A stretch of 41,399 nucleotides of DNA from Collinsella sp. GTDB lineage: Bacteria > Actinomycetota > Coriobacteriia > Coriobacteriales > Coriobacteriaceae. Positions 16,437 to 24,138 of the stretch are shown here, one piece after another. The translations under genes were made by a program, and so were the position numbers. Below the pieces are notes generated by a model, which worked only from the letters and a program-made list of their open reading frames with translations, had not been told where the DNA came from and did not search any database. Location: contig JARIBW010000017.1 in the NCBI GenBank assembly GCA_029264355.1, forward strand, positions 1 through 41,399, written 5' to 3'. Position 1 is the stretch's first letter, and the number at the start of each line of letters is the position of its first letter.

Positions 16437-17144
16437 ATGGGGTTTTTAAAAGACATGCATGAGCGCAGGATCGCAGCCGCGCAAGAGGACCGGGCCGATC
16501 AGCCCGTCGTGATCACCATCGCGCGGGACTACGGCGCCGAGGGGCATGAGATCGGCAAGATGCTGTCCGTCGAGCTCGGCATACCGCTGTACGACAACGA
16601 GCTGCTCGTCCGCTCCGCCGACCGCGCCGGCGTGGAACTCGACAAGGCCGCCGCCTACGATGAGCGCATGGCCGCCGAGGTCATGGCGTTCCTGCCCGAT
16701 CGGGTGGATTCGCGAACCATCTCCGACAGGCTGTTCAAGGCGACGAGCCAGGTGATCGTCGACCTCGCCGCCACGCGCAGCTGCATCATCGAGGGAAGGC
16801 TGTCCGACTATCTGCTGAGGAACAATCCCAACCACATCGCGGTTCTCGTGACCGCCCCATTCGACGACCGCGTAGAGATCGTGCGCGCCAAGCGCGGGTT
16901 GAGCAAGCGGATGGGCGCAAGGCTCGTGCGCGAGATGCAGCACGCCCGAGAGGCGTTCTACAAGCGCTATTCCGCGGGAAGATGGAAGATGACGGATGGC
17001 AAGGACATCGTGGTGAACCGCGCCAAGCTCGGTCGTCAGGGATGCGTCGATGTGATCGCGGCCGCGTATCGGTTCAAGATCGCCGAATCGGGCCGGGGTT
17101 CGGCCCTTGGGAATCCCGATGGTCCGTCCAGGCAGATATCTTAG
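16437..17144 (+). CDS. Cytidylate-kinase-like protein
   Basis: A 235-aa member of the cytidylate-kinase-like family (PF13189-like). The N-terminal ITIARDYGAEGHEIGKMLS is the modified P-loop region of that family, followed by LGIPLYDNELL, ATRSCIIEGRLSDYLL and the lid-like Arg-rich stretch. True CMP kinases have GPSGAGKST; here the glycine pattern differs, so the substrate is uncertain. GGAGGT lies at ideal spacing before ATG 16437. It may be co-transcribed with the ABC operon or expressed separately; a functional link to transport is not evident. Confidence 0.8.
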   Translation: MGFLKDMHERRIAAAQEDRADQPVVITIARDYGAEGHEIGKMLSVELGIPLYDNELLVRSADRAGVELDKAAAYDERMAAEVMAFLPDRVDSRTISDRLFKATSQVIVDLAATRSCIIEGRLSDYLLRNNPNHIAVLVTAPFDDRVEIVRAKRGLSKRMGARLVREMQHAREAFYKRYSAGRWKMTDGKDIVVNRAKLGRQGCVDVIAAAYRFKIAESGRGSALGNPDGPSRQIS

Positions 17145-17148
17145 TCAA

Positions 17149-17169
17149 TAGCACTTAGATTTAGTGATA
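17149..17169. promoter_or_regulatory. Imperfect inverted repeat upstream of hsp20
   Basis: TAGCACT (17149-17155), 7 bases, AGTGATA (17163-17169), one mismatch. The left arm matches part of the CIRCE operator bound by HrcA, but the spacing is four bases shorter than in CIRCE, so the identity is doubtful. Confidence 0.35.
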
Positions 17170-17282
17170 ACAAGACGCTTAAAAAATTTTCGTCGATCTG
17201 AATAGGCGAGCGCGCTGCGGGCATAACTAAGATGTCAAACAACGGAGCGCGTCCGCCAGGGCGCGCAAGGCGTGAAGGTGAA

Positions 17283-17310
17283 TTGCTCCACGCGTATCTC
17301 GAAGGAGTGA
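17283..17310 (+). promoter_or_regulatory. Candidate RNA thermometer at the hsp20 ribosome-binding site
   Basis: TTGCTCC (17283-17289) can pair with GGAGTGA (17304-17310), which contains the hsp20 Shine-Dalgarno core; the helix has 7 pairs, two of them G-U. ROSE-type thermometers use a UUGCU-like strand to mask the ribosome-binding site of small heat-shock genes. The pairing is short and the inference is tentative. Confidence 0.35.
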
Positions 17311-17316
17311 TCGAGT

Positions 17317-17748
17317 ATGGCAATGGTTCCGTATCGTCAGGGTTATGGCGTTCTTCCCGTCCCCGGCAATTCCCTGTTCGACATCTTCGACGACATGATG
17401 GATATCCCCCGCACCGCGCTTGCGGCCAAGGCATTTCCCATCGATGTCGAGGATAAGGGTGATGCGTACGAGGTGAAGGCCTACCTCACGGGTGTCACCA
17501 AGAGCGATCTTGACGTCGAGCTCAACGAGGGCCGTCTCTCCATCTCCGTGACCGTCGAGGAGAAGGAAGAGGACAAGGGCAAGAATTATCTGCAGCGTGA
17601 GTTCACGGCGTATTCCGCGACCCGCGGCGTCTATCTCAAGGACGCTGCGAGCGAGGGTCTGTCGGCCACGTTCGCCGACGGGGTGCTGACCGTCACGGTC
17701 CCCAAATTCGTCGAGAAGAAGAACGTCACCAAGATCGCGATCGACTAG
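17317..17748 (+). CDS. Hsp20/alpha-crystallin small heat-shock protein
   Basis: An ATP-independent holdase chaperone, 143 aa. The alpha-crystallin domain runs from about residue 45 (FPIDVEDKGDAYEVKAYLTG) to the end. It includes the conserved GVYLKDAASEGLSATFADGVLTVTVPK region, matching the family A-x-x-x-n-G-v-L motif, and a C-terminal IAID tail. The N-terminal segment FDIFDDMMD resembles the family's helical arm. GAAGGAG lies about 9 bases upstream of ATG 17317. It is monocistronic, with a strong terminator downstream. Confidence 0.94.
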   Translation: MAMVPYRQGYGVLPVPGNSLFDIFDDMMDIPRTALAAKAFPIDVEDKGDAYEVKAYLTGVTKSDLDVELNEGRLSISVTVEEKEEDKGKNYLQREFTAYSATRGVYLKDAASEGLSATFADGVLTVTVPKFVEKKNVTKIAID

Positions 17749-17777
17749 CGCCGCGCGATTCTCATCGAGTTCCGGTC

Positions 17778-17812
17778 GAGCCCCGGTGCCCCTGCGGGCA
17801 TCGGGGCTCTTT
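17778..17812 (+). terminator. Intrinsic terminator of hsp20
   Basis: A 14-bp stem (17778-17791 with 17796-17809, one G-U pair), tetraloop CTGC, followed by TTT. Confidence 0.8.
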
Positions 17813-17819
17813 CATATCG

Positions 17820-17856
17820 CCCCCCCCCGCATGGGGTCGCCGGGAACGGGGGGGGG
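17820..17856. other. C9/G9 homopolymer hairpin with G-quadruplex potential
   Basis: Nine C (17820-17828) face nine G (17848-17856) across 19 bases. The top strand also has GGGG (17833-17836), GGG (17842-17844) and the G9 run, meeting the pattern for a four-stranded G structure. It lies between the hsp20 terminator and the TTTGCC operator, outside any gene. Confidence 0.7.
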
Positions 17857-17919
17857 TGGTCGCCTTTCGACCTTCCTGCGCGCGAAGCCGCGACCGAGGG
17901 GAGTGCAGAAATTCGATTC

Positions 17920-17941
17920 ATTTGCCGTAGATGCGGCAAAT
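17920..17941. promoter_or_regulatory. Operator A: ATTTGCCG-N6-CGGCAAAT
   Basis: A perfect 8-bp inverted repeat (17920-17927 / 17934-17941), equivalent to TTTGCC-N8-GGCAAA, 75 bases before the membrane-protein gene. Related sites occur at 18624, 18673 and 24112. A possible -10 (TATATG, 17959-17964) lies 17 bases after the right half-site, so a protein bound here would cover the -35 region. Confidence 0.65.
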
Positions 17942-18016
17942 GTTGCGGTAGAACGCATTATATGCTGACGATACACTATGTTGCGCAAAAAGCACACCCA
18001 GAGGGAGAGGTTCAGC

Positions 18017-18514
18017 ATGGCTGCGGAAACCAAGGAATTCAAGAGCTATCTCGCAAACAAATGCATCGTCGGCTACGGCATCATCAACGGCATCGTCAAT
18101 GCGGCGATTTTCTTCGGCATGAACGCATCCGACCCCAGTGTCACCTTCGCGGCTGACAAGGTCCTCGAGGAGATCGTCCTCACCGGCGCCCTTCTCGGCC
18201 TGATTCTGACCTGGTGCGTCGTCCCGCTCACCAAAATGGATCTGCGCAAGAACGTGTACAAGGCGGATGTCGAGCGTGACGGCCTCATCGCAAAGCTCCC
18301 CGGCGGCGCCTTCACCCTGTCCATTCCCGTGGGGATCGTCGCGGCCGTGGTCGCCGGCATCTTGGCCTGGGTTTTCAGCATGGTCCTTCCCATGCCCCTC
18401 ACGCGCACCGGCATGATGGTCTTCAAGGGCTGCATGTGCGCCATCGTCGGCTCCCTGTCCGGCTATATCGTCGTGACCCGCACCACCCAGGGGTTTGCAT
18501 CCGAATCCAAGTAG
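18017..18514 (+). CDS. Four-helix membrane protein, unknown function
   Basis: A 165-aa protein with four predicted membrane spans: about residues 18-33 (YGIINGIVNAAIFFGM), 56-75 (IVLTGALLGLILTWCVVPLT), 105-130 (SIPVGIVAAVVAGILAWVFS) and 138-158 (MVFKGCMCAIVGSLSGYIVV). I do not recognise the family. It is bracketed by operator A upstream and a strong terminator downstream, so it is a separate transcript but shares the putative operator with the MFS genes. That suggests a role connected with the transporter/amidohydrolase module. GGGAGAGG precedes ATG 18017; an upstream in-frame ATG at 17978 lacks such a site. Confidence 0.8.
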   Translation: MAAETKEFKSYLANKCIVGYGIINGIVNAAIFFGMNASDPSVTFAADKVLEEIVLTGALLGLILTWCVVPLTKMDLRKNVYKADVERDGLIAKLPGGAFTLSIPVGIVAAVVAGILAWVFSMVLPMPLTRTGMMVFKGCMCAIVGSLSGYIVVTRTTQGFASESK

Positions 18515-18591
18515 GACGCCCCGACGCGCCGTCGAGATGAACGAGCCGCCCCCGCGCAAGGGACGATATATTCAATGTGCGCTTTCCATGG

Positions 18592-18626
18592 CCTCCCGCA
18601 CGCCCTTGGCGTGCGGGAGGTTTTTT
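18592..18626 (+). terminator. Intrinsic terminator after the membrane-protein gene
   Basis: A perfect 13-bp stem (18592-18604 with 18608-18620), CTT loop, then TTTTTT. The T-run is also the left part of operator B. Confidence 0.93.
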
Positions 18627-18643
18627 GCCGTATATGGAAAAAA
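18621..18643. promoter_or_regulatory. Operator B (degenerate): T6-GCC-GTATAT-GG-A6
   Basis: A near-palindrome in which TTTGCC (18624-18629) faces GGAAAA after 6 bases. The half-site and central TATATG resemble operator A, but the spacing is two bases shorter. It is 239 bases before the MFS start. Confidence 0.4.
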
Positions 18644-18672
18644 TCGACCGAAACTGGAAAAAAGGTTGACGC

Positions 18673-18692
18673 TTTGCCGTTAATGCGGAAAA
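18673..18692. promoter_or_regulatory. Operator C: TTTGCC-N8-GGAAAA
   Basis: TTTGCC (18673-18678), GTTAATGC, GGAAAA (18687-18692), one mismatch from the perfect palindrome. A TTTATG sequence (18708-18713) 15 bases on could serve as -10 for the MFS-amidohydrolase transcript. Confidence 0.55.
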
Positions 18693-18717
18693 CGTCCTGC
18701 TGGTTAGTTTATGTGGA

Positions 18718-18765
18718 CGGGCGTATTCTCGGGACGATTCGAACGCCCGACATGCCGGTCCCGAG
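18718..18765 (+). ncRNA. Pseudoknot-like structure in the MFS leader
   Basis: Two interleaved perfect helices: CGGGCGT (18718-18724) with ACGCCCG (18743-18749), and CTCGGGAC (18728-18735) with GTCCCGAG (18758-18765). The first strand of helix 2 is in the loop of helix 1, the geometry of an H-type pseudoknot or of two competing stems. It lies 116 bases upstream of the MFS start, in a 366-base gene-free stretch (18515-18881) that otherwise holds the terminator and operators B and C. I saw nothing recognisable between 18766 and the ribosome-binding site. Confidence 0.45.
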
Positions 18766-18881
18766 CGTCTCCGCGGAAGCGATGGGGAGCTGATCCGCAG
18801 GGGAGGGGATGAGCACGGTCGGCTTCGGGAGTATCAAACGTGGGAGGTAAGGGGCCTTCCACATGAAGAAAGGAAGATGCC

Positions 18882-20492
18882 ATGGCGTCTACTGCAGTCA
18901 AAGCGGAGGGGAAGGACAAGTTCCTCGTCCTGCCCATCCTTGTTTTGATCCTCGCCCAGATGGGCACCACGGGTGACAACGGCGCGCTTTCGCTCGCCGC
19001 GACCGCCCTCTCCCAGGATCTCGGCGCTACCGTTGCCGATATCCAGCTTGCCAACATGGTCTACTCCCTCATGGCCGGCGCCTTCATGATCGCCGGTGGC
19101 ATGATGGGCACCATCATCGGATGGAAGAAGAACTTCCGCCTCGGCGCGCTTCTGTGCGCTGCCGGCGAGGTCGTTCTCGCCGTGGCCCCGAACATGACCG
19201 TCTTCATCTGGGGTGGCCGTACGCTCGTCGGTTTCGGCGCCTCGTTCATGATCCCGTCGGTCCTGGGCCTCGTTCCCAAGATCTACCACGGTAAGAACCG
19301 TGTTCTGGCCTTCGGCTGCATCGGCGCCGCATCCGGTCTTTCGGCCCTGCTTCCGCTGCTGCTTTCCGTGGTCCTGATCGCCTTCGGCATGCGCGTCACC
19401 TTCTTCGCGCTCGCCGCTTACTTCGCCATCGTCTTCCTGCTCTCCTTCAAGCTTCCCGAGATCGAGCAGAACGACGGCAAGCTCAAGTTCGACGGTATCG
19501 GCGTGACCCTCGCCGCCCTCGGCCTCTTCCTGTTCCTCGTCAGCGTTTCGCGCATTTCCGCCTGGGGTCTCGTCGAGCCCTTCCCGGCTTGCCCGTTCAC
19601 CCTCTTCGGCATCTCCCCCTGCCTGCCCATGGCCATTCTCGGCCTCGTGATCCTGGCCATCATGGTCAAGGTCGAGAAGCGCGTCGAGGAGAAGAACGGC
19701 TTCGCCCTGCTTCCGCAGTCCTTCCTTAAGACCCCGCAGGTGCTCGCCGGTCTGGCCGCCTCTGCCATCACCTTCTTCTTCATGGGCGTGCAGTCCATCC
19801 TGATGGCTCCCTACCTGCAGCTCGTCGCCGGCTGGAGCCCCGCGATCGTCGGTGTCCTGTCCATCGTCGTCGGCATCCCGACCTTCGCCTTCTCCATCGG
19901 TATTCCCAAGTGGATGCCCAATGCCAACCCCCGCCGCGTCATCGAGGTCGGCTACATCGTCCTCGCCGCGGCCCTGGCCGTCATGGCCTTCTCCGTGACG
20001 CTCGACTCCGCCTCGCTGCCCGGCATCGTCGTCGGCTGCATCCTGGCCGGCTCCGGCGCCGGTATCGTCTCCGCCCATGCGAACAACGTCGTCGCCCTTG
20101 CCGTGAACGAGCGCGACGCCGCGCAGTCCGGCGGTATCCAGACCACGATGCGCAACGTCGGCCAGGCGATCGGTATCGCGCTGCTCGGCGCGGTCATGCT
20201 CTTCGGCATCACCAACAACGTGATCGACGGCGCCAAGAAGGACGATCGCATTTCCGAGGCCACCGTCGCCGCCATTTCCGAGCGCAACATCGACCTGACC
20301 TCCGATGACGCCTTCCGTGCCTCCATCAAGGACATCCCCATGTCCGAGACTGAGCGCGACGCCCTCGTCGAGGTCAACGCCGAGGCCCGCTTCAACTCCA
20401 CCCGCATCTCCTACGGCGTGGGCGCGGTCATCATCCTGCTCGGCCTGCTGACCACCCCCGCCATCAAGACCTTCAAGAAGGAAGAGGCGTAA
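18882..20492 (+). CDS. MFS transporter, DHA2/EmrB-like (14 helices)
   Basis: A 536-aa permease of the 14-span drug:H+ antiporter-like MFS class. The N-terminal domain has DNGALSLAATALSQ, DIQLANMVYSLMAGAFM and IWGGRTLVGFGASFMIPS (motif-C-like GASFMIPSVLG). The C-terminal half includes GCILAGSGAGIVSAHANNVV and the QSGGIQTTMRNVGQAIG element. AAAGGAAG precedes the ATG. The amidohydrolase starts 6 bases after its stop, so the two are co-transcribed and the pair probably imports and hydrolyses one compound; export cannot be excluded. Codon use is heavily C-ending, suggesting high expression. It is clearly paralogous to the MFS gene at 24224. Confidence 0.9.
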   Translation: MASTAVKAEGKDKFLVLPILVLILAQMGTTGDNGALSLAATALSQDLGATVADIQLANMVYSLMAGAFMIAGGMMGTIIGWKKNFRLGALLCAAGEVVLAVAPNMTVFIWGGRTLVGFGASFMIPSVLGLVPKIYHGKNRVLAFGCIGAASGLSALLPLLLSVVLIAFGMRVTFFALAAYFAIVFLLSFKLPEIEQNDGKLKFDGIGVTLAALGLFLFLVSVSRISAWGLVEPFPACPFTLFGISPCLPMAILGLVILAIMVKVEKRVEEKNGFALLPQSFLKTPQVLAGLAASAITFFFMGVQSILMAPYLQLVAGWSPAIVGVLSIVVGIPTFAFSIGIPKWMPNANPRRVIEVGYIVLAAALAVMAFSVTLDSASLPGIVVGCILAGSGAGIVSAHANNVVALAVNERDAAQSGGIQTTMRNVGQAIGIALLGAVMLFGITNNVIDGAKKDDRISEATVAAISERNIDLTSDDAFRASIKDIPMSETERDALVEVNAEARFNSTRISYGVGAVIILLGLLTTPAIKTFKKEEA

Positions 20493-20498
20493 ATCGTC

Positions 20499-22112
20499 AT
20501 GAAGAAGCTGTACTTCAACGGTGACTTCCTGCCCATGACGGGCGAGGGCGACTCGTTCGAGGCCCTCGTGGCCGAGGATGGCGTCATCGCCTTCACCGGC
20601 TCGCTCGCCGATGCCCGTGCCTTTGCCGCCGACGCCGAGGAGATCGATCTCTCCGGTGCCTGCCTGATGCCCGGTATCATCGATCCCCACAGCCATATCG
20701 CCGGTTCCAATCAGTATGTCGTGGCCGCGCAGCTCGATGGCTGCACGAGCTTCGATGACATCGTCGAGGCCATGACGGCTTTCGGCGAGAAGAACGCCAT
20801 CGGACCGGATAGCGTGATCATGGGCGTGGCCTACGATCAGAACTCGCTGGTCGAGGGGCATCACCCCAATCGCCACGTGCTCGATCGCGTCTCAACCGAG
20901 ATTCCCTGCCTGGCCATTCACGCTTCCAGCCATATGCTGGTCGCCAACACCAAGCTTCTCGAGCTCGCCGGCATCACCGCCGAGACCCCCGATCCCGAGG
21001 GCGCCCGTTACGGCCGTGAGGCCGACGGCGTGACGCCGGACGGATTCTGCGAGGAGCCCAATGCCATGTGGCCGGTCTTCGGCCAGGTTCAGCCGCGTCA
21101 GAAGTTCGACATGGACAAGATGATCCTGCAGATGCAGGACGTCTACCTGGAGCATGGCATCACCACCTGCCAGGAGGGCGCCACCACGGCCGATTACGCC
21201 GCCCTGTTCGCGGGCATGGCCAAGAAGGGCCTGCTCAAGATGGACGTCGTGAGCTACCCGATGCACGGTGAGGACGTCGACAAGATCTTGGCCGACCACG
21301 CCGAGTTCGACTCCCAGGAGTACACGAACCACTTCCGCTTCGGTGGCCTGAAGATGTTCTTCGACGGTTCCCCGCAGGGCCGCACCGCGTGGATGACCGA
21401 GCCGTACACGCTCGGTGATGAGGGCGAGGGCTATTGCGGTTACGGCACCATCTCCGACGAGGATGCCTACGACTACATGCGCAAGGCCATCGACGGCAAC
21501 CATCAGCTGCTCGCCCACACCAACGGCGACGCGGCCGCCGATCAGTATCTCCGCGTGTACAAGCGCGCGCTCGAGGATTCGCCGAACCCGCGTAAGCACG
21601 AGCTGCACCCGGTCATGGTCCACTGCCAGACCGCTCGCCGCGACCAGTACGAGAAGATGCCGGAGATCCACATGATCCCGACCATCTTCACCAACCACAT
21701 TTGGTACTGGGCCGATGTGCACCTGAAGAACTTCGGTCAGGAGCGCGGCAGCCGCATCTCCGCCGTGCGTGACGCGCTCGATTGCGGTCTGCGCCCGACC
21801 TTCCACACCGATTGCCCGGTGCTTCGTCCGAACCTCTTCGAGAGCGTTTGGTGCGCCGTCGAGCGTGTGACCAAGTCCGGCGTCCAGCTGGATGAGTCTC
21901 AGAAGATCACCGTGTACGAGGGACTCGAGTGCATCACCAAGAACGGCGCGTTCCAGTACGGTGAGGAGGATCGCAAGGGTACCCTCGAGGTCGGTAAGCT
22001 GGCCGACTTCTGCATCGTCGAGCACAACCCCCTCAAGGTCGACATCGACGAGCTTCGCGATCTCAAGGTCCTCGAGACCATCAAGGAGGGCGAGACCATC
22101 TGGAAGGCCTAG
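20499..22112 (+). CDS. YtcJ-type metal-dependent amidohydrolase
   Basis: A 537-aa member of the amidohydrolase superfamily (Amidohydro_3). The metal-binding HxH is in PGIIDPHSHIAG (H64, H66); downstream are the His-rich segment LLAHTNGDAAADQ, VMVHCQTARRDQ and the terminal Asp in FHTDCPVLRPN (D438). The C-terminus shows the usual composite-domain end: NGAFQYGEEDRKGTLEVGKLADFCIVEHNPL. No signal peptide, so it acts in the cytoplasm on a substrate probably delivered by the MFS protein encoded just upstream. The family hydrolyses amides, N-formyl groups or related bonds, and the substrate here is unknown. GAAGAGG lies ~10 bases before the ATG. Confidence 0.92.
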   Translation: MKKLYFNGDFLPMTGEGDSFEALVAEDGVIAFTGSLADARAFAADAEEIDLSGACLMPGIIDPHSHIAGSNQYVVAAQLDGCTSFDDIVEAMTAFGEKNAIGPDSVIMGVAYDQNSLVEGHHPNRHVLDRVSTEIPCLAIHASSHMLVANTKLLELAGITAETPDPEGARYGREADGVTPDGFCEEPNAMWPVFGQVQPRQKFDMDKMILQMQDVYLEHGITTCQEGATTADYAALFAGMAKKGLLKMDVVSYPMHGEDVDKILADHAEFDSQEYTNHFRFGGLKMFFDGSPQGRTAWMTEPYTLGDEGEGYCGYGTISDEDAYDYMRKAIDGNHQLLAHTNGDAAADQYLRVYKRALEDSPNPRKHELHPVMVHCQTARRDQYEKMPEIHMIPTIFTNHIWYWADVHLKNFGQERGSRISAVRDALDCGLRPTFHTDCPVLRPNLFESVWCAVERVTKSGVQLDESQKITVYEGLECITKNGAFQYGEEDRKGTLEVGKLADFCIVEHNPLKVDIDELRDLKVLETIKEGETIWKA

Positions 22113-22152
22113 CGCCTCTCGCGGTATCGCTTACATGGGCTTGAGGCCCGAC

Positions 22153-22191
22153 GGGAAGACGCCCGGCGCATCGCGCGTCGGGTGTCTTCCC
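22153..22191. terminator. Strong hairpin between convergent amidohydrolase and regulator genes
   Basis: A stem of about 17 bp (22153-22169 with 22175-22191, two G-U pairs) and a 5-nt loop. There is no long T-run, but the position between two converging genes supports bidirectional termination. Confidence 0.7.
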
Positions 22192-22229
22192 ATATCGATG
22201 CGTCTTGGCTTCCTCGGCGCGACGATCGG

Positions 22230-24083
22230 CTACATCTCGCGAGGGGCCAACCCGGCCGCGACCAGCCTGCGCCGGAAGGTCTGTGTCAGGGCGCCCAGCA
22301 CGCGCTCGTCGGACAGGGAGACCGCGAGGACCGCGGCATGAGTGAGCCGCACCCGCCTGAACGGGATCTGGGTGTCGATGGCGTACAGCCTGCTTGCGGT
22401 TCGACCCGCCTCATGGGAGAAGTAGGTCAAGATGAGCGTGCTGTCGCAGGTGAAGGAGCATATCTCAAATACTTTTCGGAATTCGTCCCGCGTGCCGCCC
22501 CACATGTTCTCGCGCGTCAGTTCGCGGCACAGCGCATCTCGAAGCGATTCCCCCTCGGTTTGGGGAAGTTCGAGCGTGGGGAGGTCGTCATCGACGGTCC
22601 CCTCGCCCTCGGAGCGGTGCTGTGCGATGGAGAGGATGGTGTCGTTGATGTATCTGCGGTCGCGTTCGGTAATGGCGCTCGAGATGACCGCGACGGGGAG
22701 GGATGTTTCGATCGGGTCGAAGGAGATCAGGAAGTCGAGCCCGTCCAATGGGGCGCTCCCGTCCGCCTGCTCGCTTTCGGGGATCACGCGGGCGATGCGC
22801 ATGAAGGGCAGGAAGCGCTCGATGCGGTCGCGCGCGAACAGCACCTGCTCGACCCCGCAGTTCACCACCAGTCCGGCACGCCACGTGTCGCTTATCGCGA
22901 TGCCGTCCATGTAATCGAGCATGAGCATCGCGATGCGCGTGAAGTCGGTTTCGTAGAGGTCGATCTGAGCGAGGGGCTGTATGTCGCGCATGATCTGGGC
23001 GAGGCGCATGAACAGCGTCATATTCTCGAAGCGCACGGTCCAGGAGATCTCGGGCGGCAGGGCGATGGCGCGCCCGAGCCTCTTGTGCGTGACACCCGCC
23101 TCGAACAGCATGGCGAGCGGTTTGCGCAGGTGCGGGGCGGGGCGGGTGCCGTATCGGTCGGAAAGGGCGATGAAGAGGTCATCGGCCAGATGCGCCGAAT
23201 CGCGATCGGGTGCGTAGGCTTCCTGGAAATCGGGCGTCCAGCGGCGCGCCGCGACCGAGAACAGCTCTATGACCACGGCCCTCTCTCCCGGGCCGAGGGT
23301 GATGCCGTAATGCGCCTCGATATGGCCGAGGAGCACGGCGAACGCCGGTGGGACGGCCCCGGCGTGCGCGGGGATGCCCTTCCCCTTGCGGATGCGCAAC
23401 GTCATGACCTGAAGGTAGATCGCGAGTTCGTGGCGAGCGTTGTCGGTGAAGGGGAAATCCAGGGCGCGCTCCACCGCCTCGATCTCGTCGAAGAGGAACT
23501 GACGGTCCTCGCCGAGGAGCTGCGGCTCCACCCGGCGCTTCATGGCGGTCGGGGCGAGCTCGAACAGGCTGTGCGTGACGAAGAAGCGTATGTTCTCCTC
23601 GGGGCCCACGACCGTGAGGCGATGCCCGCGCTCGATGCGCGCCCCGTAGGGATAGAGCATCTCGTTCCACGAGCGGATGTCCTCTTGGGCCTGCTGCTTG
23701 TTGGTGAGTATGGCCCGCGCGAGCGATTCGACGGTGTAATCGCCGCGATAATCGCAGATGAGCAGTAAGATTCCCCGGTAGAAACGGTCGAGCGCGGGGT
23801 TCATGGAGAGCGCCCGCTCCTTGACCAGGCCGAGGATGCGCTCACGTTCCGCCGGGCTCGGGTTGAGCTGGATGCCGGTCCCGCGTTTCGAGGAGGTGCG
23901 GACCGTGAGTCCGTTTTGCTCCAGGAAGGCATTGATGGCGGCCACGTCGTTTCGGACGGTGCGCTCGGAGCACGAGAGCTTGCCCGCGAGCGCGGCGGTG
24001 GGCATATAGCTCGTGGCGAACACGAGCGTTTTGAGAAGGTTGGCCTGACGGCGGTTGATGTCCACGTTCTCATCTCCGAACAT
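22230..24083 (-). CDS. PRD-containing BglG/MtlR-type transcriptional regulator
   Basis: A 617-aa regulator with the layout of MtlR/LicR proteins. The N-terminal winged HTH spans about 25-60 (LAGKLSCSERTVRNDVAAIN) and a second HTH about 110-155. Two PRD-like domains follow (about 165-270 and 280-395), with His in NARHELAIYLQ and PAPHLRKPLAMLF. An EIIB-like segment with Cys409 (LVVNCGVEQVLFARDRIE) comes next, then an EIIA-like C-terminus. In the last domain the active-site His expected after IP appears to be Phe (IPFRRVRLTH). Such proteins normally sense sugar PTS phosphorylation, yet no PTS gene is near. The divergent MFS gene and operator D at 24112 imply autoregulation and local control. The ribosome-binding site is weak (GATGAG). 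Confidence 0.85.
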   Translation of the reverse strand: MFGDENVDINRRQANLLKTLVFATSYMPTAALAGKLSCSERTVRNDVAAINAFLEQNGLTVRTSSKRGTGIQLNPSPAERERILGLVKERALSMNPALDRFYRGILLLICDYRGDYTVESLARAILTNKQQAQEDIRSWNEMLYPYGARIERGHRLTVVGPEENIRFFVTHSLFELAPTAMKRRVEPQLLGEDRQFLFDEIEAVERALDFPFTDNARHELAIYLQVMTLRIRKGKGIPAHAGAVPPAFAVLLGHIEAHYGITLGPGERAVVIELFSVAARRWTPDFQEAYAPDRDSAHLADDLFIALSDRYGTRPAPHLRKPLAMLFEAGVTHKRLGRAIALPPEISWTVRFENMTLFMRLAQIMRDIQPLAQIDLYETDFTRIAMLMLDYMDGIAISDTWRAGLVVNCGVEQVLFARDRIERFLPFMRIARVIPESEQADGSAPLDGLDFLISFDPIETSLPVAVISSAITERDRRYINDTILSIAQHRSEGEGTVDDDLPTLELPQTEGESLRDALCRELTRENMWGGTRDEFRKVFEICSFTCDSTLILTYFSHEAGRTASRLYAIDTQIPFRRVRLTHAAVLAVSLSDERVLGALTQTFRRRLVAAGLAPREM

Positions 24084-24111
24084 CTCATCGGCGACCGGTG
24101 CTATCGGAGAA

Positions 24112-24131
24112 TTTGCCGCATATCAGGCAAA
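24112..24131. promoter_or_regulatory. Operator D: TTTGCC-N8-GGCAAA
   Basis: Perfect half-sites TTTGCC (24112-24117) and GGCAAA (24126-24131) around GCATATCA, in the divergent region between the regulator (start 24083) and the second MFS gene. It matches operator A in half-sites and spacing. Confidence 0.65.
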
Positions 24132-24138
24132 CTCACTG

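Noticed and set aside
13211-16456. A 1081-codon minus-strand open frame opposite ABC operon 1
   Set aside because: It lies antisense to four well-supported genes, is rich in Arg, His, Asp and Gly as expected from high-GC shadow frames, and has no recognisable domain.
17149-17169. CIRCE operator before hsp20
   Set aside because: One arm resembles CIRCE, but the spacer is 7 instead of 11 bases between the equivalent arms and the outer bases do not match; kept only as an unnamed inverted repeat.
22153-22191. The hairpin as another regulatory operator of the MFS module
   Set aside because: The sequence does not contain TTTGCC/GGCAAA half-sites and sits between convergent stop codons, so a terminator role explains it better.
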